Shown here: positions 43,729-52,409 of the stretch, piece after piece | Layout: each line of letters begins with the position of its first letter | How positions within the stretch are numbered: position 1 is the first letter of the stretch | Source of the DNA: Paenibacillus sp. AN1007 | GTDB taxonomy: Bacteria; Bacillota; Bacilli; Paenibacillales; Paenibacillaceae | Length of the DNA: 64,000 nucleotides | Reading direction: 5' to 3' | NCBI RefSeq assembly: GCF_040702995.1 | Contig: NZ_CP159992.1 | Coordinates: forward strand, 4,179,501 to 4,243,500 | The notes under the pieces: generated by a model | What the model saw: the letters and a program-made list of their open reading frames with translations, nothing else | Told to the model about the DNA's origin: nothing | Database searches by the model: none | Made by a program: the position numbers and the translations under genes

Positions 43729-44587
43729 GCTTACTTCCCCCTTTTACTGTAAAATAAATGAGGTCTTCCAAAGCGGGTCTATGCAAAAGAGCCTCGTTAC
43801 CAAACAAGCGCTGTGCTTCTGCTTTGTTATCCGACAATGCCTCAAAGCCAATCGATGTTTCACGAATGCCAACGAATTGACGCCGGGTATCGGCATCCAG
43901 CAGCTCCAGATCTCCTTTGACAATAGTGTAGCGTTCCAGCACATCGTCTTTGGTTTCATTGAAAATGAGCCTGCCCCGGTTGACAAACGCGATATAGTCC
44001 GAGATACGCTCTAGATCTGTCGTAATGTGTGTCGAGAAAATGATTGATTTGGTCTCGTCCTGAATGATGCCAGCCAGCAGATCAAGCAGCTCCCTCCGAA
44101 AAACCGGATCAAGCCCGGATGTCGGTTCATCCATGACAAGCAGATCAGCATTATGTGACAAAGCTGCCGCAAGCGAAAATTTGATCTTCATTCCTTTGGA
44201 TAAATCCCTAATTTTCTTTTTCGGGGACAATTCGAACTGCTCCAAATAACTCTTGAACAAGGCATGATCCCAGCGGCTGTAAAATGGAGCAACCAGACGT
44301 GCCATCTCCCGAATCGTCAGATGCTCATAATAGAAGCATTCATCGGACACAATACCGAGCCGCTGTTTGACAAACGCATCACTGCTGACTCTATCACTCC
44401 CCAGGGTCCGTAAAGTTCCCTGATCGGGATGAATGAGTCCCGTAATCATTTTAATCAACGTGCTCTTTCCAGCCCCGTTCGGACCGATAAGTCCTGTGAT
44501 ATATCCCTGCTTCACATCCATCGATATATTATCCACCTTGAATAAAGGGTAGGCTTTTGAAACATTACGCAATTCTATAGCATTCAT
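43721..44587 (-). CDS. ABC transporter ATP-binding protein (YtrB/BcrA-like)
   Basis: ATPase of 288 aa. Walker A GPNGAGKST, Q loop GIVSDECFYYEHLTIREM, signature in RDLSKGMKIKFSLAAAL (LSKGM variant common in this exporter class), Walker B LLVMDEPTSGLDP, switch His IFSTHITTDLERI. The C-terminal 70 residues (LLDADTRRQFVGIRETSIGF) resemble the regulatory tail of lantibiotic and bacitracin exporters. The start is four bases after the GntR stop, with GAGGAGGAA upstream. Confidence 0.93.
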   Translation of the reverse strand: MNAIELRNVSKAYPLFKVDNISMDVKQGYITGLIGPNGAGKSTLIKMITGLIHPDQGTLRTLGSDRVSSDAFVKQRLGIVSDECFYYEHLTIREMARLVAPFYSRWDHALFKSYLEQFELSPKKKIRDLSKGMKIKFSLAAALSHNADLLVMDEPTSGLDPVFRRELLDLLAGIIQDETKSIIFSTHITTDLERISDYIAFVNRGRLIFNETKDDVLERYTIVKGDLELLDADTRRQFVGIRETSIGFEALSDNKAEAQRLFGNEALLHRPALEDLIYFTVKGGSKHA

Positions 44588-44591
44588 CTGT

Positions 44592-44972
44592 TTATTCCTC
44601 CTCCAGTAACAAAGTAAGATGATGGATCAAATCCTGCGATTTAATGCCCAGTTCCCTGCTCTCCTGAATGACTTCAAGCATCTTGGCTTCCAATTGTTTC
44701 ATTCGCCTCTCCCGGATAAATTCCTGATTTGCTCCGGATACGAAGCTTCCCTTGCCAACAACGGAATCAATCAGCTGCTCTTTCTCCAGCTCTTCGTATA
44801 CACGTTTCGTTGTAATAACGCTGACTTGCAAATCCTTCGCAAGCTGACGGATCGAAGGCAGACTATCTCCTGCTGCAAGTTTTCCGTTCAAAATATGCTG
44901 ACGGATCTGGGATAAAATCTGGATATAGATGGGGTCGCTTGATGCATTGGATATCCGTATATTCACGTTCAT
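44592..44972 (-). CDS. GntR-family regulator, YtrA subfamily
   Basis: Repressor-type regulator of 126 aa: an N-terminal winged helix (DPIYIQILSQIRQHILNGKL, SLPSIRQLAKDLQVSVITTKRVYEEL) and a short helical dimerisation tail (REL...IHHLTLLLEEE), the length typical of YtrA proteins. It is first in the operon with the ABC genes and lies 28 bp from a perfect 47-bp palindrome (45001-45047), whose core AGTGTA-N13-TACACT is a likely operator. An internal GTG two codons later has better Shine-Dalgarno spacing. Confidence 0.92.
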   Translation of the reverse strand: MNVNIRISNASSDPIYIQILSQIRQHILNGKLAAGDSLPSIRQLAKDLQVSVITTKRVYEELEKEQLIDSVVGKGSFVSGANQEFIRERRMKQLEAKMLEVIQESRELGIKSQDLIHHLTLLLEEE

Positions 44973-45000
44973 TCACCTCACTGCCGCTGTATGATATAAT

Positions 45001-45047
45001 CAACCAGGCATAGTGTATATATATAATATATACACTATGCCTGGTTG
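45001..45047. promoter_or_regulatory. Perfect 47-bp palindrome, probable GntR operator
   Basis: Two 22-bp arms beginning CAACCAGGCATAGTGTATAT, separated by only ATA. The A+T-rich centre contains TATAAT and AGTGTA/TACACT half-sites. It is in front of the ytrA-like gene and after the clpP terminator. As RNA it would form a long hairpin. Confidence 0.75.
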
Positions 45048-45086
45048 AAGTCAACGCTCTTATTTAACATTTTTACCCGACCTCAC

Positions 45087-45115
45087 AAAAAAAGAGATGA
45101 CAGTCTCCTGTCATC
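45087..45115 (-). terminator. Intrinsic terminator of clpP
   Basis: Minus strand GATGACAG-GAGA-CTGTCATC followed by TCTTTTTTTGTG. Confidence 0.9.
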
Positions 45116-45137
45116 CCTGAAAACCGGCTGCGTATCC

Positions 45138-45719
45138 TCACGCACCTGTAATAACCTTATCCACCAGACCATATTCTACTGCTTCAGCCGCAGTGAGGAA
45201 GTAATCCCGGTCGGAGTCTTTTTCAATTCGCTCAAGCGGCTGACCTGTGTGGTCTGCAAGCAGCTGATTCAAGCGCTGACGGTGCTGTATAATGCGATTG
45301 GCATGAATGAGCATGTCTGATGCCTGACCACGTGTGCCGCCATGCGGCTGATGAATCATAATTTCACTGTTTGGCAGTGCCATTCGTTTCCCCTTGGTAC
45401 CTCCTACCAGCAGTATGGTGCCGAAACTTGCCGCCATGCCTGTACAGATCGTCGAAACATCCGGCCGCACAAACTGCATCGTATCATAGATCGAGAACCC
45501 CGCCGTTACGGATCCCCCGGGACTATTAATGTACATTTGAATATCCTTATCCGGGTCCTCTGCGCTCAAAAACAACAATTGGGCTACGATCGCATTGGCC
45601 ATCTGATCCTCAATCTCGCCCGACACCATAATGATCCGGTCTTTCAGCAAGCGTGAATAAATATCATAACTCCGCTCACCACGAGCGGTCTGTTCTACCA
45701 CATAAGGTACTACGTTCAT
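45138..45719 (-). CDS. clpP: ATP-dependent Clp protease proteolytic subunit (ClpP paralogue)
   Basis: Serine protease of 193 aa that forms tetradecamers under Clp ATPases. Nucleophile Ser in [21 protein letters not shown], His in [13 protein letters not shown], Asp in [20 protein letters not shown]. The segment after the Ser (FGTILLVGG) departs from the common MGAFLLAAG, so this is probably a second ClpP rather than the main housekeeping copy (inference). AAGGAGG is eight bases before the ATG. It starts 19 bp after the sigma-factor gene, as its likely operon partner. Confidence 0.94.
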   Translation of the reverse strand: MNVVPYVVEQTARGERSYDIYSRLLKDRIIMVSGEIEDQMANAIVAQLLFLSAEDPDKDIQMYINSPGGSVTAGFSIYDTMQFVRPDVSTICTGMAASFGTILLVGGTKGKRMALPNSEIMIHQPHGGTRGQASDMLIHANRIIQHRQRLNQLLADHTGQPLERIEKDSDRDYFLTAAEAVEYGLVDKVITGA

Positions 45720-45738
45720 CTATGTCGCCTCCTTGTTA

Positions 45739-46800
45739 TCAGGCAGCCATGTGTACCGAATATCCTTCTCTGTACGACATCCACTTCTTACGAGAAGAAG
45801 CATATCCGTATGTCACCGGCTGCACGGATGGAGACGGCAAAGTGTGCTGCAGGATCGTACCCGCTACAGCCATCGGATCATCGGTCCGATTCAGGCACAG
45901 GTCAATAAGGCCAGCGGTATCCCCGCGGCGGAAAGCCATCAGATAGCTGCGAAGCTGCTCTTGTTCCAGATGAACAAGCCCTTCGATCGCACTCTTTTCT
46001 AACGATGCATCCTTTCCCTCCTGCTCCAGCTCATGCCTCACCTTGCTTATGCCAGTACGGGCACGATTTAATGCTGCTTTTACAGCACCTTCCGTTGTGC
46101 CGAGCATCCCTGCAGTCTCTGCCGCCGTATAACCCATCATTTCACGTAATATATATATCACCCGCTGCCATGCGGGCAGTGCGCTGACCAGAAGCTGCAC
46201 CGCAGACTCCAGCTCTTCAAACGACTCTTCCTCCGCATACCGAGATACGACAGGTTTCAGTCCGTCGAGCAGGGAGCGCAGCTTCTCCTGCTTGCGAATA
46301 CTGTCAATCCACGTATTGCGTGCCGTACGAATCAGGTATGCCTCCCAGTTGAACTCTCCCGTTCTTCCCGAAGCCTGAACCGCGGCAGACGATAACACCT
46401 TGAGACAGGTTTCCTGAACCAGGTCCTCTGTCTCCGTCACCGATTTGGTTAGTGATAAGCCGTACGCATACAGCGAATCCATCAGGTCAGGCAGTATTTG
46501 ATGCAGGGTCGTGAGCGCCGAGTCTGACAAACTTACCGCCGCAGCATTTCCTTTAACCTCAATATCCTGCGTTTGATCAGCTGCACGGGTTAGAGTCGCT
46601 CGATATACTTTATTGCCTTGAAACGTTTCTGCAGTTTTACTTGCTGCGTTCGCTTCATGGCCTCCAGCCGATCTATTTTCGCATGCCGAGCTGTCTCTGC
46701 TGCACTCATTTACTTCATCTACTGTATACTCGCTATGCGTGCTGCTCCATTCAAAAAGCATTCTGTTGACTTGATGATCTGCGGACTTCACAAAGGCCAT
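45739..46800 (-). CDS. ECF-like RNA polymerase sigma factor with N- and C-terminal extensions
   Basis: Sigma-70-family factor of 353 aa, much longer than a plain ECF (about 180). Residues 1-90 are a polar tail of no known fold. Sigma region 2 is near 100-165 (LTKSVTETEDLVQETCLKVL, WEAYLIRTARNTWIDSIRKQ), region 4 near 205-260 (LPAWQRVIYILREMMGYTAAE, TEGAVKAALNRARTGI). The last 85 residues (LEQEQLRSYLMAFRRGD) resemble the small SnoaL-like tail of SigJ-type factors. No anti-sigma gene is adjacent. ATG 46800 has AAAGGGGGG eight bases upstream, within the palindrome GGGGGGCCCCC. clpP follows. Confidence 0.88.
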   Translation of the reverse strand: MAFVKSADHQVNRMLFEWSSTHSEYTVDEVNECSRDSSACENRSAGGHEANAASKTAETFQGNKVYRATLTRAADQTQDIEVKGNAAAVSLSDSALTTLHQILPDLMDSLYAYGLSLTKSVTETEDLVQETCLKVLSSAAVQASGRTGEFNWEAYLIRTARNTWIDSIRKQEKLRSLLDGLKPVVSRYAEEESFEELESAVQLLVSALPAWQRVIYILREMMGYTAAETAGMLGTTEGAVKAALNRARTGISKVRHELEQEGKDASLEKSAIEGLVHLEQEQLRSYLMAFRRGDTAGLIDLCLNRTDDPMAVAGTILQHTLPSPSVQPVTYGYASSRKKWMSYREGYSVHMAA

Positions 46801-46836
46801 CTTGGGGGCCCCCCTTTGCTGGTTCCTAATTGATGC

Positions 46837-46930
46837 TATATAAGTTAAACGAACGATTTTACACAGCCCACTCCGATGACAGAATACCCTGAAGAGCAGC
46901 TGCTATCCCCTGATTTGTTCAACTTATATA
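46837..46930. repeat. R2 repeat, short form with terminal inverted repeats
   Basis: 94-bp element with perfect 10-bp ends TATATAAGTT/AACTTATATA. Inside, ACACAGCCCACTCCGATGAC and CTGCTATCCCCTGATTT match the R2 right half read in reverse. It fills most of the gap between the sigma gene and the downstream MBL gene. Confidence 0.7.
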
Positions 46931-46998
46931 ATTTTTAGATGTTCATTATGTAAACGAAGAACCTCCTCTAAAGGATACGCTCTTCTTATAAATTTTTT

Positions 46999-47793
46999 CT
47001 AACGCAGCTTCACCGTCATACCTGCACGTGCTGTTGTAATGCTTTGATCCAGTCCATAGTCCTTCCTTACATCTACATCATGTGACATATGTGTAAAAAA
47101 GGTGCGCCCCGGCTGCAGCTCTCGCAAAAGCTCCTGAGCCTCCTGCATATCATACACCGAACGCGTCGAGAACTCCGCCAATTCATGCACAAAGCTCGTG
47201 CCCAGTACTAACATATCCAATCCATAGAGCAGCTGCTTCTCATCTTCTTTCAAATCGATAGCATCCGAACAGTATGCCCACGCATACCCCTCACGATCCA
47301 GTCGATAAGCATACGAAAATCCGTTATGTCCATGACACACTTTCCAAGAGCGAATCTTCCATCCGCCGAGTTCAATTCCGTTATCCGTTTCGTGAAAATC
47401 CATATGACGAACGAGCCAAGGAAACTGTCCCTGAATCGTGACGATCACCTCACGCGGTGCATACAGCTTCCCCTTCACTCCTAACCAGCGGCACGCATCC
47501 GCCCACTCCGGCAGACCACCGATATGATCAAAATGCGCATGCGTAATCAGCAGCGTATGCACCATCCTCATTCCCAGATCTTCCATCTGAGAACGCCAGT
47601 CTGGTCCGCAGTCGATCATAAATACCTCATCATCTTGCCGATCTCGAACGCCACTCCCCCCGTGAATCAGGACAGATGAACGTTTCCGTCGATTATCACC
47701 CGTCAGCCTGGCCTCCGTACATATCTCGCAATCGCAATACACACGTGGAACGCCCATCGAATCTCCTGTGCCCAAAAATGTGAGCTGATTCAT
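46999..47793 (-). CDS. MBL-fold phosphodiesterase (PhnP-like)
   Basis: Metallo-hydrolase of 264 aa. It starts TFLGTGDSMGVPRVYCDCEIC, with the paired Cys of PhnP-type enzymes. The metal site is LITHAHFDHIGG, then FSYAYRLDREGYAWAYCSDAID (Asp bridge) and the late His in TFFTHMSHDVDVRKDYGL. PhnP hydrolyses phosphoribosyl cyclic phosphate, but no phn genes are visible here, so the substrate is open. ATG start. About 190 bp separate it from the next gene upstream. Confidence 0.9.
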   Translation of the reverse strand: MNQLTFLGTGDSMGVPRVYCDCEICTEARLTGDNRRKRSSVLIHGGSGVRDRQDDEVFMIDCGPDWRSQMEDLGMRMVHTLLITHAHFDHIGGLPEWADACRWLGVKGKLYAPREVIVTIQGQFPWLVRHMDFHETDNGIELGGWKIRSWKVCHGHNGFSYAYRLDREGYAWAYCSDAIDLKEDEKQLLYGLDMLVLGTSFVHELAEFSTRSVYDMQEAQELLRELQPGRTFFTHMSHDVDVRKDYGLDQSITTARAGMTVKLR

Positions 47794-47878
47794 TCCGCAT
47801 TCCCCTCCCGATCCCTGAAGCCGATTCAGCTCAGTCCAAATATTCTATGTAAATTTTAATCTCCTACCTCCGTTTTTG

Positions 47879-47959
47879 CAAAAAAAAGACTCCCCCGTCC
47901 CGGCTCATCACCGCCTTTCGGGAAAGTCTCTCGTCTGACCTGAACACCTCCAGGTCAGA
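47879..47959 (-). terminator. Hairpin pair downstream of the 148-aa gene
   Basis: On the minus strand TCTGACCTG-GAGGTGTT-CAGGTCAGA is followed by an AGACT/AGTCT-closed GC-rich structure and TTTTTTTTG. The exact stem of the second hairpin is uncertain. Confidence 0.55.
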
Positions 47960-47983
47960 TATGATCTTGCCTGATGCACCCGC

Positions 47984-48430
47984 TCACACCAGCGCGCGCA
48001 GCTTCAAAGTCAGTTCCCGTCCTGCAGGAACTTCTTTGGAATCCGTAATAACCCAGTTCCAAGCCAGACGCTTCTCCAGCACCTCTGCCTGTGCTGCAGT
48101 CAGCTGCAAACCGGTGACGATACCTTCACCCACCGTAAAATCCTTCTCTGCTTGCAGATTAAATGCTTTCTCCAGCCAAATGCCGAGTCCGCCGCGGGTA
48201 TTAAATGTGATTCGATACCCGTTCCGCAGCGCCCCTTCCAGATCTTCACCATGCTCATCCGCATAGGAGAAAAATGTATCATACCGATAGTGCTCTTCTG
48301 ATACGGCATCAAATGCTGCCGCGTCTTTAGCTTGAATGGCCTTTAGAATATCCGCTTCCGGCATGCCCTTGCCCCGAGCCTGCTCCAGTCGAATTGCGGT
48401 ACTTTGGGATAATTTGATCTCTGTACTCAT
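47984..48430 (-). CDS. Conserved-looking protein of unknown function
   Basis: Unrecognised 148-aa cytoplasmic protein. It begins MSTEIKLSQSTAIRLEQARG and has an acidic middle (EEHYRYDTFFSYADEHGEDL), then NGYRITFNTRGGLGIWLEKAF and EVLEKRLAWNWVITDS. No membrane segment or catalytic motif is seen. ATG 48430 has AAAGG ten bases upstream. A GTG three codons earlier (48439) has GGAG at six bases and is a real alternative. Codon use and length look genuine. Confidence 0.75.
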   Translation of the reverse strand: MSTEIKLSQSTAIRLEQARGKGMPEADILKAIQAKDAAAFDAVSEEHYRYDTFFSYADEHGEDLEGALRNGYRITFNTRGGLGIWLEKAFNLQAEKDFTVGEGIVTGLQLTAAQAEVLEKRLAWNWVITDSKEVPAGRELTLKLRALV

Positions 48431-48576
48431 TCCTGTCACGCCTTTCTCCAATTACGATTATGCCATGATGTGCATTAAGTATACTTCCTATTATACCCTT
48501 TTCGCAGTAAAAAACCTCCATCTCGCCATACCGCAAAATGAAGGCTCATATTCCTATATTAGCTGAGCTAATATCC

Positions 48577-48624
48577 CTTACACAGAACACCCCGATGACA
48601 GATTAACCTGGAGAGCAGCGGTTA
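48577..48624. repeat. R2 repeat, short form overlapping the sbp stop codon
   Basis: TTACACAGAACACCCCGATG followed by ACAGATTAACCTGGAGAGCAGCG aligns with 46859-46905. The stop codon of sbp (48622-48624) falls in the part that reads GCTGCTATCCCC in the other copy. A separate 19-bp palindrome, ATATTAGC-TGA-GCTAATAT, lies at 48556-48574. Confidence 0.6.
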
Positions 48625-49686
48625 CAGCCCCGCCAGCACCTGATACCAGACTCCCCGTTTGGAGTAGAGTGTCTTACGCACCTCATCCCATCCGCCCAGA
48701 TAGTTGATATCGAACAGACCTGCTGGTGTCGGAAAGGCATCTTTGGTCTCAGCGAACACATCGGGATCGACAGAACGAAAGCCGTGCTTAGCAAAAATGC
48801 GCTGCGCTTCGGGTGTTCGCAGATAAGCGATAAACGCTTCTGCCAGCTCCCGATTCCCATGTTTGTCCGCGTATTTGTCTACCACCACTGCGGGATTTTC
48901 GATCAGAATCGTATTTTTCGGCACCACAATGTCATAATCTACCCCTTTTGCAATCCGGGCAAGCAGTTCATTTTCATACGTTACGATGACGTCACCTACA
49001 CCATACTCAAATGCAGCCATGGAAGAACGGCCGCTCTTATCGAGAGATTCGACGTTCTGGTGTACCTGTTCCAGAAATGCCTTGGCTGCGGCAGGGTCTT
49101 TCCTGCCCTCTTTCTCCTCCGACAGCTTCAATCCCGCACCGTAGATGGCATTAATATCCCACTGTGCGCCGCCGGATGTTTTCGGGTTAGGATATAATAC
49201 CTTAACACCCGGTCTGGTTAAGTCCTCGAAATCCTTGATGCCCTTCGGATTGTCCGCTCTTGTACCCAAAACAACAATTGAACGGGTAATCATGCCCGCA
49301 TTCGGGGTCTGTTTCCAATCCACAGTGACCAGCTTGGCCTTCACCAGCTTATCAATATCACTTTCCATCGCAAGCAGAGCTACATCCGCTTCAAACCCGC
49401 CAACAATCGCTCTGGCCTGTGTTCCTGAAGCCTCATAAGACTCTTGGAAGTTAATCGTCTGCCCCGTCTTTGCCTCCCACTCCTTCTGGAACCTCGGCAG
49501 CAGTTCACCTACCGCATCTTTGGCCACACTATACGCACCAATGACCAGTGTTTGGGAAGAATCGCCGGTCGTAACCGAGGCCGGGTCCGCCTGCTTGCTG
49601 CTGCATCCGGCAGTCACACAGACGAGCACAAGCATCAGGATCATGTATAAAGGGATCGTTTTCTTTTTAATTTTGCTCGTCTGCAT
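48622..49686 (-). CDS. sbp: Sulfate/thiosulfate-binding lipoprotein
   Basis: Solute-binding protein of the sulfate ABC importer, 354 aa. Signal peptide with lipobox VTAGC. Family segments: TLVIGAYSVAKDAVGELLPRF, FQESYEASGTQARAIVGGFE (sulfate-contact Ser/Gly residues), DWKQTPNAGMITRSIVVLGT, YPNPKTSGGAQWDINAIYGA and VTYENELL. Last gene of the cysT-cysW-cysA-sbp unit, 47 bp after cysA. Its final codons overlap a short R2 repeat, so its extreme C terminus may be repeat-derived. Confidence 0.94.
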   Translation of the reverse strand: MQTSKIKKKTIPLYMILMLVLVCVTAGCSSKQADPASVTTGDSSQTLVIGAYSVAKDAVGELLPRFQKEWEAKTGQTINFQESYEASGTQARAIVGGFEADVALLAMESDIDKLVKAKLVTVDWKQTPNAGMITRSIVVLGTRADNPKGIKDFEDLTRPGVKVLYPNPKTSGGAQWDINAIYGAGLKLSEEKEGRKDPAAAKAFLEQVHQNVESLDKSGRSSMAAFEYGVGDVIVTYENELLARIAKGVDYDIVVPKNTILIENPAVVVDKYADKHGNRELAEAFIAYLRTPEAQRIFAKHGFRSVDPDVFAETKDAFPTPAGLFDINYLGGWDEVRKTLYSKRGVWYQVLAGL

Positions 49687-49733
49687 GGCTGCTCCTTCTT
49701 TCGTTTCTGCTTTTTCCTTATATAGAATAGGCT

Positions 49734-50798
49734 CTAGATCATGACCGGCATCGGATCTTCCTTCAGCCGATTCTCCACAACCCAGCTCTCTGAATCGTTA
49801 AACAGATAAGCCCGGTGCACAAGCACACGAATCGTTTGACCAATTTCCAGCGTCGTCTTCTCCAGAGAACGATAGGTAATGAGCTTGTGGCCCTCCACCT
49901 CTACTTCAACCATCCATTCACTGCCGCGGAAATGAAGATGCTTCACGATCCCTTTTTCCGTAGCAGAGAGCATGGTAAATTCGTTTTTCAATCCGATCTC
50001 GATGTACTCCGGTCTGATCAGCGCACGTGTACTGCCACCCTGCACCGCATGTTCAAAGCCTTTCAGCTGAGAAGCATCCTCCACCACCGTAGACTCACCA
50101 ATAAAGGTCGCTACAAATGGAGTCTGTGGATTTTTGTATATATCCCAAGGGGTTCCCTTCTGCTCTAGGCGACCTTGGCTGATAATCATAATCTCGTCTG
50201 CTACTTCAATCGCTTCATCCTGATCATGCGTAACAAAGATGGACGTAATGCCTACACGTTCGATCAGCTCACGCAGCCATGAACGCAGTTCCTGACGAAT
50301 CTTCGCGTCAATGGCGGCAAATGGTTCATCCAGCAGCAGCAGCTGCGGCTCAGGCGCAAGCGCTCTGGCAAAGGCTACACGCTGGCGCTGGCCGCCTGAT
50401 AGTTGGTGCGGATAACGCTGTTCAAAACCTTTCAGCCCGGTCAGTTCAACCAGTTCCATCACGCGGTCACGAATCTGGGCTTTGGGTGTTTTTTTTACCT
50501 TGAGACCAAACGCAATATTATCAAATACGCTCATATGTTTGAACAGCGCATAGTTTTGAAACACAAACCCGATGCCCCGCTCCTGCGGTGGCAGATGATT
50601 TACGACCTTTCCGTGGAAACGGATTTCGCCCGAGCCCGGGCTTTCCAATCCTGCGAGCATACGCAGAATCGACGTTTTCCCGCCCCCACTGGGTCCAAGC
50701 AGACCGATCAGATGACCTTTGGCAATATCGAATGAGACATCTTTTACCGCATGAAAATCACCGAAATGTTTGTTCAGATCACGGACTTCTACATGCAT
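49734..50798 (-). CDS. cysA: Sulfate ABC transporter ATP-binding protein
   Basis: ATPase of 354 aa: Walker A GPSGGGKTS, Q loop VFQNYALFKHM, signature LSGGQRQRVAFAR, Walker B LLLLDEPFAAID, switch His VTHDQDEAIEVAD, then a C-terminal TOBE-like regulatory domain (STRALIRPEYIEIG; HLHFRGSEWMVEVEVEGHKL). It starts one base after the cysW stop. The domain order and neighbours identify CysA of the sulfate/thiosulfate importer. Confidence 0.95.
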   Translation of the reverse strand: MHVEVRDLNKHFGDFHAVKDVSFDIAKGHLIGLLGPSGGGKTSILRMLAGLESPGSGEIRFHGKVVNHLPPQERGIGFVFQNYALFKHMSVFDNIAFGLKVKKTPKAQIRDRVMELVELTGLKGFEQRYPHQLSGGQRQRVAFARALAPEPQLLLLDEPFAAIDAKIRQELRSWLRELIERVGITSIFVTHDQDEAIEVADEIMIISQGRLEQKGTPWDIYKNPQTPFVATFIGESTVVEDASQLKGFEHAVQGGSTRALIRPEYIEIGLKNEFTMLSATEKGIVKHLHFRGSEWMVEVEVEGHKLITYRSLEKTTLEIGQTIRVLVHRAYLFNDSESWVVENRLKEDPMPVMI

Positions 50799-50799
50799 C

Positions 50800-51597
50800 T
50801 CAATGCACTTCCTTTCGCTTCTTGGCCCATTCCATCAGGAGCAGCAGTCCCACGGAGAAGGTTACCAGCACCAATGCCACACCGTTCGCTGCCGACACAT
50901 TGAAGTTTTCTACGTCTTGATATACCAGTGTTGTTGCCGTCTGCGTTTTATTCATAATGTTACCCGATACAACCAATACGGCTCCGAATTCTCCCAGTGA
51001 GCGCGCGACCGTCAGTACCAGACCATAGACCACCGCCCAGCGGATGGAAGGCCACGTTACACTCCAGAACGTTCTCCAGCCATAGGCTCCGAGTGTAGAA
51101 GCCGCCTCTTCCTGCTGCGAACCCAGCTCCTGCAGGACAGGCATGACCTCCCTCACCATCAGCGGGAATGTAACGAATAACGTGGCAATGACCATGCCCG
51201 GGAAAGCATAGACCACATTAAATCCGATACCTTCAAAAAAACCTCCCATGATGCTGTTTGGTCCGAGCAGCAGTACGATCATCAAACCACCAATAACCGG
51301 CGATACCGCATAAGGCAGGTCCACAATGCTGTTCAGCAGTCCCTTCACCCGGTCACTCAGCCAGCCCGCACGAACCAGATAGATCGCCATCATGATGCCA
51401 AACAGCGTATTCAGAAGCGTAACCGCCAGAACGACCAGCCCTGTCATCATTAGGGCGTGCAGCGCCTCAGGACGCATAATGCCTTCCACAAAGCCTCCTG
51501 CGCCGTCCTCAAATGCTCCAATCAGAATACGACCGAGCGGAATAATGAGCAGCAGCGTAAACACTACAAACGTCAGTCCGATTAACCATTTCCTCAT
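50800..51597 (-). CDS. cysW: Sulfate ABC transporter permease CysW
   Basis: Inner-membrane permease of 265 aa with six helices. The EAA coupling loop is QEEAASTLGAYGWRTFWSVTWPSI, followed by GLVLTVARSLGEFGAVLVVSGNI, the CysW/CysT signature. Four-base overlap with cysT and a one-base gap to cysA. Forms a heterodimeric channel with CysT. Confidence 0.95.
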   Translation of the reverse strand: MRKWLIGLTFVVFTLLLIIPLGRILIGAFEDGAGGFVEGIMRPEALHALMMTGLVVLAVTLLNTLFGIMMAIYLVRAGWLSDRVKGLLNSIVDLPYAVSPVIGGLMIVLLLGPNSIMGGFFEGIGFNVVYAFPGMVIATLFVTFPLMVREVMPVLQELGSQQEEAASTLGAYGWRTFWSVTWPSIRWAVVYGLVLTVARSLGEFGAVLVVSGNIMNKTQTATTLVYQDVENFNVSAANGVALVLVTFSVGLLLLMEWAKKRKEVH

Positions 51598-52409
51598 CGT
51601 TTTCTCCCCCGCATCTGTACCAGATTAATCAGCCAGAGGATCAGGAAGGAGAGTGTCAGCAGCAGTACGGATACCGCCGCCGCCCCGGTCGGGTTATCAC
51701 TTTCAATCTCACCGTAGATAAAGACAGAAGCGGTCAGCGTTCTGCCCGGAATATTGCCTGCAACAAGTACCACAGCTCCGAATTCAGCAAGTGCCCTGGA
51801 AAATGCGAGCATCCCGCCGCTGATCATTCCTGGAGCCATAGAAGGCAGAATAACCTGCATGAAGGTACGAGCTCTGGAAGCTCCCATCGTGTACGATGCT
51901 TCTTCTTCGGAAGGATCAATTTCCTCAAGCAGAGGCTGGACGGCCCGAATGACAAAAGGAAACGTGACAAAGGTCATCGCGATGATAATGGCAGGCTGAT
52001 GAAATACAATCTCGAAGCCCATCGATGCAGCCAGTTTCCCGACAGCACTCACGGGACCAAGCAGCAGCATAATCATCAGACCGCCAACGGCTGTTGGCAG
52101 TGCAAAAGGAAGATCAACCAGACTGTTGAGAAATGATCTGCCAAAGAAGCGATATCTCGTTAACACCCAAGCAATCATCGTACCCAGAATTACATTAATG
52201 AGCGCCGCCACTACAGCTAGACGGACCGTTAACAGTACTGCCTTCCATGCGATCGGGTCCATGATACTCTCGGCGAAATTGCTCCATCCTTCGGAGAAGG
52301 AATTGACGTACACCCCAATAATCGGAAGCACAATAAGTACGATAAAATATAACAATACGGTACTGCGAAATCCCCAAGTCCATCCTTTATGACGAAGAAC
52401 GGTGTTCAT
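51594..52409 (-). CDS. cysT: Sulfate ABC transporter permease CysT
   Basis: Inner-membrane permease of 271 aa with six helices, first gene of the operon. EAA loop EEASYTMGASRARTFMQVILPS, then FSRALAEFGAVVLVAGNIPG, typical of CysT. ATG 52409 has GGGAGGG about eight bases upstream. Sulfate uptake here and cystine uptake by tcyP both serve sulfur assimilation. Confidence 0.95.
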   Translation of the reverse strand: MNTVLRHKGWTWGFRSTVLLYFIVLIVLPIIGVYVNSFSEGWSNFAESIMDPIAWKAVLLTVRLAVVAALINVILGTMIAWVLTRYRFFGRSFLNSLVDLPFALPTAVGGLMIMLLLGPVSAVGKLAASMGFEIVFHQPAIIIAMTFVTFPFVIRAVQPLLEEIDPSEEEASYTMGASRARTFMQVILPSMAPGMISGGMLAFSRALAEFGAVVLVAGNIPGRTLTASVFIYGEIESDNPTGAAAVSVLLLTLSFLILWLINLVQMRGRKR

